Source: Phycisphaerales bacterium (lineage in GTDB: Bacteria > Bacteroidota > Bacteroidia > Chitinophagales > Chitinophagaceae). From it: a stretch of 32,265 bases of DNA. The DNA is taken from positions 1-32,265 of the forward strand of contig JASGCP010000011.1 in the NCBI GenBank assembly GCA_030053995.1, written 5' to 3'. Positions 1 through 7,777 of this stretch are shown piece after piece (within the stretch, counting starts at the first letter, position 1; the number at the start of each line of letters is the position of its first letter). The notes below the pieces were generated by a model. The model had not been told where the DNA came from and did no database searches. It saw only the letters and a program-made list of their open reading frames with translations. The position numbers were made by a program, and so were the translations under genes.

Positions 1-24
1 TTCTTTTGTATCAAGACAAAAGAA
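1..24. repeat. Perfect hairpin TTCTTTTGT-ATCAAG-ACAAAAGAA, resembling an intergenic repeat common in Bacteroidetes
   Basis: 9-bp perfect inverted repeat with 6-nt loop read directly; reverse complement TTCTTTTGTCTTGATACAAAAGAA resembles a recurrent Bacteroidetes intergenic motif (from memory). Confidence 0.6.
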
Positions 25-78
25 AGAAAAATGACCTTATAAAATATCAAATTATTATTTTTAAAGTCATCAAACTTC

Positions 79-111
79 TAACATTTTACCCACCCATTTA
101 ATCATAGAGCC
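79..111 (-). repeat. Dispersed ~30-bp repeat, copy 1 (GGCTCTATGATTAAATGGGTGGGTAAAATGTTA)
   Basis: Matches copies at 114-142, 2197-2226 and 32146-32174. Confidence 0.7.
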
Positions 112-113
112 AA

Positions 114-142
114 TATTTTACTCACCCTTTTAATCATAGACC
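114..142 (-). repeat. Dispersed repeat, copy 2 (GGTCTATGATTAAAAGGGTGAGTAAAATA), in tandem with copy 1 at about 31-bp period
   Basis: Direct comparison; contains the last codons and stop of the EamA gene. Confidence 0.65.
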
Positions 143-1107
143 TTTTTTTTTTTTTTTGCTTTCATTATTTGTATATTCAAATTTGCTATAATTAAGCCCA
201 GTAGAATAAATATGCCGGCATGAATGACATAGGGGGGGATGTATCTTTGTGGTATAAAACTTGCTATTTCAATTTCGGCAAATAAGGGAACGCAACAATA
301 GAAAATTCCGGTGCCGACTGTCCCAAGATAAATAATAGCCCTATTCCAAAAATAATAAGCAAAGTAACCAGCAAATAATCCAAGAAATAACACAATAAAC
401 CAGTCGAATTTGTGTGGAACATAAAAGCTATCAGTACTAAAAAAAACACCCAGATTAACTAAGAAACCTAATAGTGCAGCACTCATTGCTACCAAGCAAA
501 TGAAAGATGTTAAAGAAATGTCTGCTGGCCTATTTTTTGCTAAATAAGTATAAAGTCCTAATCCAATACCTTGCACTAAGGCAAACTGCGACCCGTTGTC
601 AATATGAATATTAAATAAATTATAAAATGAACCATGCAAAATGAGATATACACCGGCTATGATACTAATGACAACACCAATTAGCTGATTTATTTTTATG
701 GGCTGTGTATGTCTATTAAGAATAAATGCTAATATAAAAACCGATAAAGGTGTTGTAATGCTACCCAACAAAGTAATGACGGTGGGGGTTCCATGTAAAT
801 ATGCAAAATAATTACTCGCGTTAGCAAGGTATAATGTAAAGCCTAAGCATAAAAAGTAGTGTGTTTTTTTAAAAATAGTTTTTCGTTTTATTATAATATC
901 CCGAATACAAAAAGGGAGTGTAATGGTTGCAGTTATTAGCCATCTATAAAATGCTATTCCTAAGGGTGGATGAGGGTAAACAAAATGCTTGTCGTATGTA
1001 ATGAAGAACCCTAAAAAGAAATGAGAAGACCAGAAAAAACAAGCGGTAATGGCGAAAATAAACCCCATTAAAAATTTAGAACTATTTAACTTTTGTTTTT
1101 TATACAT
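130..1107 (-). CDS. EamA/DMT-family membrane transporter
   Basis: 325-aa ORF with about 10 hydrophobic segments; EamA-like architecture. Confidence 0.85.
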   Translation of the reverse strand: MYKKQKLNSSKFLMGFIFAITACFFWSSHFFLGFFITYDKHFVYPHPPLGIAFYRWLITATITLPFCIRDIIIKRKTIFKKTHYFLCLGFTLYLANASNYFAYLHGTPTVITLLGSITTPLSVFILAFILNRHTQPIKINQLIGVVISIIAGVYLILHGSFYNLFNIHIDNGSQFALVQGIGLGLYTYLAKNRPADISLTSFICLVAMSAALLGFLVNLGVFFSTDSFYVPHKFDWFIVLFLGLFAGYFAYYFWNRAIIYLGTVGTGIFYCCVPLFAEIEIASFIPQRYIPPYVIHAGIFILLGLIIANLNIQIMKAKKKKKVYD

Positions 1108-1121
1108 GCGTATAGTAGTCT

Positions 1122-2081
1122 CTATTTAGTTGGGTGTTTTTTTATCCTCATGTATGGCAAAGCGAATCTAATGATAATTGGTAAGGTCGTAACGAGCACA
1201 ATAACAAGAACGATCGGTTCCAAATGTTCGCGCAAATCAAATTTAAATTTATAGAGGATAAATTCTTGAAGATAGTGTCCTGAAAATACCATACTGAAGC
1301 TCCATGCAATACAACCAATAATATTATAAAGCATAAATTTTTTGGGACGCATACTGACGATGCCTGCTAAAATTGGTGCAAAGGTTCGTACAATTGGCAG
1401 AAATCTAGCCAAAACAATGGCTGATGAACCATAGCGTTTGTAAAAATGATCTGCTTGCTGTAAATAACTTTGTTTAAAAATAAAGCTATCCTTCCATTTA
1501 TAAATTTTATGGCCTACTTGTTTTCCAAAATAATATCCAAAAATATTACCCATTATGCCAACGGCACATATCATTAGCCATAGAATACTGAGATCTAATA
1601 AAGGATTAGGAATGCCTTTAAAAGTGTTGCCTATAACCTCAGAACTATAAATTCCTGATACAAATAATAAACTATCGCCCGGCAGAAAGAAACCTGCAAA
1701 TAAACCTGTTTCTGCAAAGATAACAAATAAAAGTACCCATAACCCACCGTTAAGAACATAAAACATAGGCGTTAATAAGTCTCGATAAGTGAAATGCTTG
1801 TTGAGTATTATTTGGAAACCTTGATTTGTCTTTGATGATAGATATACAGTTTTTTGGTCGTGTTCTTTAGCATATATAGTAAAAGAGTCTGGTAAATTAG
1901 ACATGATGGTCGCTTCCCCATGTTGATTGCTTATAAAACTATTGCCCTTATTATTTTTAATGATGGCATTGTTTTGCTTTATTTTATATTGATTTTCAAT
2001 GATAACAGATAATGTGTCTTCTGCATAACAACGCACGACCACCAAAATGGTAATTAAAAAAAAAATTGATTTAAGAGGCAT
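1122..2081 (-). CDS. DedA/VTT-domain membrane protein with N-terminal signal peptide and periplasmic extension
   Basis: Core FAETGLFAGFFLPGDSLLF...GNIFGYYFGKQVG...YGSSAIVLARFLPIVRTFAPILAGI is typical DedA; about 100-aa exported N-terminal extension. Confidence 0.85.
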   Translation of the reverse strand: MPLKSIFFLITILVVVRCYAEDTLSVIIENQYKIKQNNAIIKNNKGNSFISNQHGEATIMSNLPDSFTIYAKEHDQKTVYLSSKTNQGFQIILNKHFTYRDLLTPMFYVLNGGLWVLLFVIFAETGLFAGFFLPGDSLLFVSGIYSSEVIGNTFKGIPNPLLDLSILWLMICAVGIMGNIFGYYFGKQVGHKIYKWKDSFIFKQSYLQQADHFYKRYGSSAIVLARFLPIVRTFAPILAGIVSMRPKKFMLYNIIGCIAWSFSMVFSGHYLQEFILYKFKFDLREHLEPIVLVIVLVTTLPIIIRFALPYMRIKKHPTK

Positions 2082-2196
2082 ATCGGGGGTTGTGTTTATA
2101 AGCCATATTCTGTTAATTTGTAATTTTTTTTTATAGCGAACGGTTTTAAAAATTCAGTAAAGGTATTTTTTTTTTTCTGTTTTATAAAAAAAAATG

Positions 2197-2226
2197 GGCT
2201 CTATGATGAAATGAGCGGGTAAGTTA
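2197..2226 (+). repeat. Dispersed repeat, copy 3 (GGCTCTATGATGAAATGAGCGGGTAAGTTA), preceded by poly-A
   Basis: Matches copies 1, 2 and 4. Confidence 0.7.
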
Positions 2227-2303
2227 AAGAATTGGTTAATGATTCATCGGCTTTAAATGCTATACTAAAGATATCTAATGATTTTACTTTTTGTGAGCGT
2301 ATT

Positions 2304-2334
2304 TTTGTAAAAATGATAAAAAATAATAACTTCG
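2304..2334 (+). promoter_or_regulatory. Bacteroidetes-type promoter: TTTG-N19-TAACTTCG
   Basis: TTTG ending at 2307, TAACTTCG at 2327-2334, upstream of the lipoprotein gene at 2397. Confidence 0.55.
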
Positions 2335-2396
2335 CAAATTATTTGATTTATTAAATTTTCTAACCGAGGTTCCCAATTCTCAGAACAAAAAATTGT

Positions 2397-3443
2397 ATGT
2401 TAAAAAAAATTGCTCTATGCACTGCTTTATGCTCTTTGTTTGCATGTTCAAAAACTGCTATTAACGGAGGTAGCAATTCCGGTAATAATCTTAAAGAATC
2501 TCTTATGCCACTGAACAATAATAATGATCTTGTAGCTGTTGGTTATGACGGCGTCATTATTAGATCTATTGATAGTGGCAATACTTGGACAACGATAAAA
2601 ACTTCTAATACTAAAGACCTTTATTCTGTTGCATTTAGTTCAGCTACTAATGGTGTAGCAGTAGGGGCTGGTGTAATTGAACAAACGGTCGATGGCGGGC
2701 AAAGTTGGAATAGTGTAGCAAGTCCTGTTACGACTGCAATTAAGTCGGTCGCATTTAGTTCAGCTTTAAATGGCATAGCCGTAGGACCTAGTGCAGTTAT
2801 GAAAACAACTAATGGTGGTACAACATGGTCTTTTGTTGACTATGCACCTACGGGGTTCGTGTTAAATGCTGTTGCGTTTGGTTCAGAAAAGAATGGTATC
2901 GCTGTTGGAAGTGGTAGTGAGGGTGGTGTAATTTTACAGACAACTGATGGGGGGCAAACTTGGAATATTATATCAACAATCGAACCTGTAAGTTTGAGCT
3001 CTGTTGCATTTAGTACAGCAAATGATGCGGTAGCAGTAGGTCAGTACGGTATTATACTTAGTACAACTGATGCCGGTGCAAAGTGGGAGACGGTACAAAA
3101 TGCAGGTAGTATTATGAGCCCATCACTTTATTCTGTTGCATTTAGTGCAGCAAAAAATGGGGTAGCTGTTGGATTTGGTGTTTATGGAAATGTAATTTTA
3201 CAAACAACTAATGGTGGTACTGTTTGGTCGAGTGTAACAAATCCAGTCGGAAATTCATTTATGTCTGTTGCATTTAATACACCAACAAATGGGGTAGTAC
3301 TTGGATACGGTCTTCGTGCATCAGGAATAGAATCAATCATTAAAACAACAGATGGTGGTACATCTTGGACGCAAGCAAAAAGTGTACCAGCAGTGAATAA
3401 TATTGTTTCCGTAGCCACAACGCAAGCACTTTTGTTTAATTAA
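2397..3443 (+). CDS. Ycf48/BNR-like beta-propeller lipoprotein (about 7 repeats)
   Basis: Lipobox LFAC-SK; seven xxDGGxxW repeats alternating with SVAFSxxxNGxAVG. Confidence 0.85.
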   Translation: MLKKIALCTALCSLFACSKTAINGGSNSGNNLKESLMPLNNNNDLVAVGYDGVIIRSIDSGNTWTTIKTSNTKDLYSVAFSSATNGVAVGAGVIEQTVDGGQSWNSVASPVTTAIKSVAFSSALNGIAVGPSAVMKTTNGGTTWSFVDYAPTGFVLNAVAFGSEKNGIAVGSGSEGGVILQTTDGGQTWNIISTIEPVSLSSVAFSTANDAVAVGQYGIILSTTDAGAKWETVQNAGSIMSPSLYSVAFSAAKNGVAVGFGVYGNVILQTTNGGTVWSSVTNPVGNSFMSVAFNTPTNGVVLGYGLRASGIESIIKTTDGGTSWTQAKSVPAVNNIVSVATTQALLFN

Positions 3444-3574
3444 ATGATAGGAGGCCTATGTGCCTTTCTTTATTCACATGAGGATGTTACTTGTTTGTTT
3501 TTAAAAGAATAATCTATATGCCTATAATATAAATTAAGGTTGATGGATTAAAACTTGATATTAGTTTTATTAAC

Positions 3575-3607
3575 AAAAAAAGGGTAAACGAATATGTACC
3601 CTTTTTT
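3575..3607 (+). terminator. Rho-independent terminator
   Basis: AAAAAAGGGTA / TACCCTTTTTT, 11-bp stem with 10-nt loop ending in T-run, between lipoprotein and MFS genes. Confidence 0.75.
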
Positions 3608-3622
3608 ATTGCTCAAAAATAT

Positions 3623-5170
3623 ATGTTCCATTTATCTGCTAATCGAAGAATCCAGTTTTTAAAGTCTGATTTATTATTTGTTATTATCAATGCATCCATA
3701 GGTTCTATAATTGAATTTTACGATTTCTTTATATTTATTGTCTTATCACCGTTGATAGCAAAAAACTTCTTCTTTTTTTCAAAACATGGTGACCTTGCTT
3801 ATATATACACCTTATTGGTTTTTACAATTGGATTTATTGCACGGCCTATTGGCGGATTATTATTCGGCTATTTGGGGGATTTTAAAGGTAGAAAATATGC
3901 TTTTGTTTATACGGTTGCGATGATCAGTTTATCAACTTTTTGTATCGGATTAATTCCATCTTCTGCAAAAATTGGTATTTTTGCAGGCATATTTATTCTG
4001 CTACTGAGGTTTATACAAGGCATCGCACTAGGGGGCGAATATGGAAATGCTTCAACTTATTTATTTGAACATGCACCGCTCAATAAAAAAGGGTACTTTC
4101 TTTCATGGATTCAAATAACTGGCACTACGGGTATGATACTGGCTTTATTAACTACCAATATAACCAAGCATGCTTTGTCCCCGCTTGCTTATGAATATTG
4201 GGGGTGGCGTTTACCATTTTTGTTATCAGCACCGCTATTTTTAATATCTGTATATTTTAGAGCAAAAACAGCTGAGTCGCCAATATTTCTAGCATACAAA
4301 CAACAACGGTTAGTAAAAGAAAATCCTTTTAGGGCTGTTTTCGCTAAGGTGAGGAATTTTAAAAATATTGTATTCTTTGTTTTTGTGGGGGCGGCCGGTG
4401 TTGCTGCGATTGATATTACTTCTTTAGCGTATCAAATTACTTTCTTAGAAAATACCCTACACATTCAGTTACAACAAACGAATTTAATTGTTATTATAGC
4501 CTACTTAATCAGCATTCCCTTTTTTATCTTTTTTGGTTATTTATCTGATCGTATCGATAAAAAATGGTTAATTGCCAGCACATTATTTTTGGGCATAATT
4601 TTGTTGCGTCCTCTTTTTAGTGAGATGTACACCATTGCTCATACGCAATCAAATGTGCAAGCAATGCCAATAGCACAAAATTATGCATTGACCAATCAAA
4701 CAGTATATAATGCCCAATCATCTATTAGGACTAATAATAAGGTTGAGCATGCAGAAGACAAATCATCCGCAAACCATATTACCGATAATCCCCTTGTTTT
4801 GACGACACAAGGTTTTTTATGGATGCTCTTATTAACATTTATTCTTAGAGTTATTAATGCACCAGGATACACTTCTTTAGCACCTTTTGTTTTAGCAAGA
4901 CTACCCAATAATATTAGGGTTATTAGTTATTCAACAATCTATAATATTGGGTATGGTATTTTTGCGGGTTTAATTGTTATTTTATGTAATTATGGTAGTC
5001 ATCATGCTTATATTCTCAATGCAACAGCGATAAATCAGCATCTGCCTACTCCTTATCAACAACCTTATTTAGTAGGATTGTGGTACCCAATCCTTGTAGG
5101 TATCATTGCACTTCTGTTGCTTATTGTATATGTTCCTAATCAACAAAATAGAAAAACTAATGTCTCATAA
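3623..5170 (+). CDS. MFS transporter, metabolite:H+ symporter (ProP-like) type
   Basis: GYLGDFKGRKYAF, ARPIGGLLFG, RFIQGIALGGEYGNASTYLFEHAP motifs; insert of about 65 aa in the second half. Confidence 0.85.
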   Translation: MFHLSANRRIQFLKSDLLFVIINASIGSIIEFYDFFIFIVLSPLIAKNFFFFSKHGDLAYIYTLLVFTIGFIARPIGGLLFGYLGDFKGRKYAFVYTVAMISLSTFCIGLIPSSAKIGIFAGIFILLLRFIQGIALGGEYGNASTYLFEHAPLNKKGYFLSWIQITGTTGMILALLTTNITKHALSPLAYEYWGWRLPFLLSAPLFLISVYFRAKTAESPIFLAYKQQRLVKENPFRAVFAKVRNFKNIVFFVFVGAAGVAAIDITSLAYQITFLENTLHIQLQQTNLIVIIAYLISIPFFIFFGYLSDRIDKKWLIASTLFLGIILLRPLFSEMYTIAHTQSNVQAMPIAQNYALTNQTVYNAQSSIRTNNKVEHAEDKSSANHITDNPLVLTTQGFLWMLLLTFILRVINAPGYTSLAPFVLARLPNNIRVISYSTIYNIGYGIFAGLIVILCNYGSHHAYILNATAINQHLPTPYQQPYLVGLWYPILVGIIALLLLIVYVPNQQNRKTNVS

Positions 5171-5331
5171 CAAATAAAACGATTGAACAATCTTATTAGG
5201 CAAAGCGACTACAAAAAAATAAGATGATTTATAACGCTATCCCCTTAATTAAATTGTAATTGATTATATGTTTTTTTACAATCTTGATATTTTAAGTTAG
5301 TTGCATAGTCGGTTTTGCTCATTCCTTTTTT

Positions 5332-5362
5332 TTTGAAAAAATAAAAAAATAAATTAACTTCG
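5332..5362 (+). promoter_or_regulatory. Bacteroidetes-type promoter: TTTG-N19-TAACTTCG
   Basis: TTTG ending at 5335, TAACTTCG 5355-5362; upstream of small ORF 5401 and the tRNAs. Confidence 0.55.
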
Positions 5363-5400
5363 CCTCCATATTCAATTCAATACTGAATCCCTTTTATACT

Positions 5401-5622
5401 ATGTCACATCATCCAAATGAAGAAAAAGAAGTTACTGGTGAACAACAATATGATTTCACATATAGTTGGGTAAAGACATCTCGGTTTATCTATTATTTGA
5501 GTGTTGCTTTGTTAGTAGCATTTATTTTTGGAAATTGTTTTAGATTATATCGGCAACGATATAAAGGTAAGCCTGATATTGAAATTCAAGGTAGTACAAA
5601 ATATGTTCCTGAGTATAAATAG
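5401..5622 (+). CDS. Small single-TM hypothetical protein
   Basis: 73-aa ORF with promoter-like motif upstream and one TM segment (FIYYLSVALLVAFIFGNCF). Confidence 0.6.
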   Translation: MSHHPNEEKEVTGEQQYDFTYSWVKTSRFIYYLSVALLVAFIFGNCFRLYRQRYKGKPDIEIQGSTKYVPEYK

Positions 5623-5646
5623 TGTGGTTGGTGTTAAAAGTATTTA

Positions 5647-5719
5647 GCGGAAGTAGCTCATTTGGTAGAGCACAACCTTGCCAAGGTTGGGGTGGCCGGT
5701 TCGAGCCCGGTCTTCCGCT
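5647..5719 (+). tRNA. tRNA-Gly (anticodon GCC)
   Basis: Acceptor GCGGAAG/CTTCCGC, anticodon loop TTGCCAA, T arm CCGGTTCGAGCCCGG. Confidence 0.97.
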
Positions 5720-5738
5720 CTTATCTCTCTTTGTTTTT

Positions 5739-5825
5739 GCCTTGGTGGTGGAACTGGTAGACACGCAGGACTTAAAATCCTGTTCGCCGAAAAAGCGAGT
5801 GCGGGTTCAATTCCCGCCCGGGGCA
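5739..5825 (+). tRNA. tRNA-Leu (anticodon TAA), long variable arm
   Basis: Acceptor GCCTTGG/CCGGGGC, anticodon stem CAGGA-CTTAAAA-TCCTG, T arm GCGGGTTCAATTCCCGC. Confidence 0.96.
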
Positions 5826-5928
5826 CTTGTTTTTGTATTACTAACATTCCTAAAAGTATTAAACCGAACGCTTAAGAAAGTACTATGTACAATAACAAGT
5901 ACCCTATAGCAACCGCATATAAAATTTT

Positions 5929-6906
5929 ATGAGCCTACAATCTATAAAACTTGTTGACGAAAAAGAAACACGGGCTGGTTTTGGTGATGGTATTTTTGAA
6001 GTCGCTGCTAAAAATTCTAAAGTAATAGCATTGACAGCAGATTTAGCGGGTTCACTAAAATTAAATAAATTTATAAAAGAGTTTCCTAATAGATTTATAC
6101 AATGTGGTATTGCAGAAGCCAATATGATGGGTATAGCAGCTGGTTTAACGATTGGTGGTTATATTCCTTATACAACCACCTTCGCTAATTTTAGCACCGG
6201 ACGCGTTTATGATCAAATCAGACAAAGTATTGCTTATAGCAATAAGAATGTTAAAATTTGTGCATCCCATGCCGGTTTAACCTTAGGTGAAGATGGTGCT
6301 ACCCATCAAATATTAGAGGATATAGGACTGATGAAAATGTTACCGGGAATGACGGTTATAGTCCCTTGCGATTATAATCAAACGAAGCAGGCAACGATGG
6401 CTATTGCTGATTATTTTGGTCCCGTATATCTCAGATTTGGGAGACCTAAGTGGGCTAATTTTTCTTCAACGGATAGTAATAGTTTTATTATTGGTAAAGC
6501 ACAGTATTTTTCTCATGGTACGGATATAACTATTTTTGCATGTGGTCATCTTGTATGGAAGGCTATTGAGGCTGGTAAAATATTAGAACAGAAAGGATTG
6601 TCCGTAGAAGTCATTAATGTTCATACCATAAAACCTATTGACACGGCTTCTGTTTTGGAAAGTATTAGAAAAACAAAATGTGCCGTTACTTGTGAGGAAC
6701 ACAATATTATAGGTGGATTGGGAGACGCAATTGCACAGATTAGTGCACGACATCAACCAATACCTATCGAGTATGTTGGAACTTTAGATACATTCGGTGA
6801 ATCGGGTAAACCAACTGAATTGTTGAAGAAGTATGGTCTTGATACGGTTAATATCGTACAAGCTGCCGAGAAAGTAGTTCAAAGAAAAAAGGATAATAAA
6901 AAATAA
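5929..6906 (+). CDS. Transketolase C-terminal subunit (split transketolase)
   Basis: Pyr plus C-terminal transketolase domains only: TADLAGS, FIQCGIAEANMMGIAAGL, SHAGLTLGEDGATHQ. Confidence 0.92.
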   Translation: MSLQSIKLVDEKETRAGFGDGIFEVAAKNSKVIALTADLAGSLKLNKFIKEFPNRFIQCGIAEANMMGIAAGLTIGGYIPYTTTFANFSTGRVYDQIRQSIAYSNKNVKICASHAGLTLGEDGATHQILEDIGLMKMLPGMTVIVPCDYNQTKQATMAIADYFGPVYLRFGRPKWANFSSTDSNSFIIGKAQYFSHGTDITIFACGHLVWKAIEAGKILEQKGLSVEVINVHTIKPIDTASVLESIRKTKCAVTCEEHNIIGGLGDAIAQISARHQPIPIEYVGTLDTFGESGKPTELLKKYGLDTVNIVQAAEKVVQRKKDNKK

Positions 6907-6991
6907 AAAATGAATAATCAGTCTTTATTCATGAGATACATAATGCGTTTGATAGTTTTTTTATAAATCAATTACTGTAATTAAATTGAAT

Positions 6992-7777
6992 ATGACGGGT
7001 ATTAACTTACGACTTTTGCGACGAAATTCAATCAATCGGTTGATGTTTATTTGGTCTTTTGTTATATTTATCTCAACCTATATATTTTTTCTACCACTGA
7101 TGTTTAGGGTCTTTTTTTTAGATAAAAAAGATAGGGATGCTTGGCTGAAGAAAGTGTGTCAGTATTGGATTAAATTATTTCTCCTCCTGACCGGCTGTCG
7201 CTTTGTTATTAGAGGTCAAGAATATCTTCAGGAAGATAAGGCGTACATATTTACTATTAATCATAATAGTTTTATGGATATTGTAGTATCCTATCCTTTC
7301 CTTCCGTGTCGAGCTAATAAGTTTCTATCTAAAGACAGTTTAGAAAAACTGCCTTTATTGGGGTTTATTATTGGTCTTGCTACTATTAGCATTAATAGAA
7401 AAGATAAAATTAGTAAAGCTACGAGTATTCTCAAGTTGAAAAGATGTTTGATGGATGGGGTGAGTGTTGCTATTTTTCCAGAGGGAACACGCAATCGCTC
7501 AGGTTTAGGCATGCTTCCTTTTCAAAATGGGGCATTCTTATTAGCTAAAGAAACTGAAATGACTATTGTACCCGTTGTGTTGGTTAATACACAGCATATT
7601 TTACCGGTTGAACCACCTTGCTTTTTTCAACCCGGTACCATAGAATTGCATATATTGGAGCCGGTTGCTGTTACCCCTCATACAAACCTATCTGAATTAC
7701 GCACTCAGGTATTCAATAGTATGAAGCAATGTTATGACGATCATACGCTAACGTTCGTTAATAACCATAATTTATGA
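6992..7777 (+). CDS. 1-acyl-sn-glycerol-3-phosphate acyltransferase family (PlsC-like)
   Basis: NHNSFMD (NHxxxxD) and FPEGTRNRSG motifs; ATG 6992 preferred over upstream TTG 6986. Confidence 0.9.
   Translation: MTGINLRLLRRNSINRLMFIWSFVIFISTYIFFLPLMFRVFFLDKKDRDAWLKKVCQYWIKLFLLLTGCRFVIRGQEYLQEDKAYIFTINHNSFMDIVVSYPFLPCRANKFLSKDSLEKLPLLGFIIGLATISINRKDKISKATSILKLKRCLMDGVSVAIFPEGTRNRSGLGMLPFQNGAFLLAKETEMTIVPVVLVNTQHILPVEPPCFFQPGTIELHILEPVAVTPHTNLSELRTQVFNSMKQCYDDHTLTFVNNHNL

Noticed and set aside
264-449. Minus-strand ORF inside the EamA gene
   Set aside because: Same strand, alternative frame, fully within a well-supported CDS; no domain signal.
3182-3418. Antisense ORF within the Ycf48-like lipoprotein
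   Set aside because: Shadow ORF created by repetitive coding sequence on the opposite strand.
2397-3443. Photosystem II assembly factor function for the Ycf48-like gene
   Set aside because: Only the propeller fold is shared; no photosynthesis genes, and the lipoprotein signal suggests an envelope role.
4696-4908. Antisense ORF in the MFS gene insert region
   Set aside because: Fully within a convincing CDS, no recognisable features.
5540-5909. Four overlapping ORFs (5540-5764 -, 5622-5909 +, 5644-5847 -, 5678-5875 +)
   Set aside because: They overlap the tRNA-Gly and tRNA-Leu genes; peptides such as RAGIEPA and EDRARTGHP are typical spurious translations of tRNA sequence.
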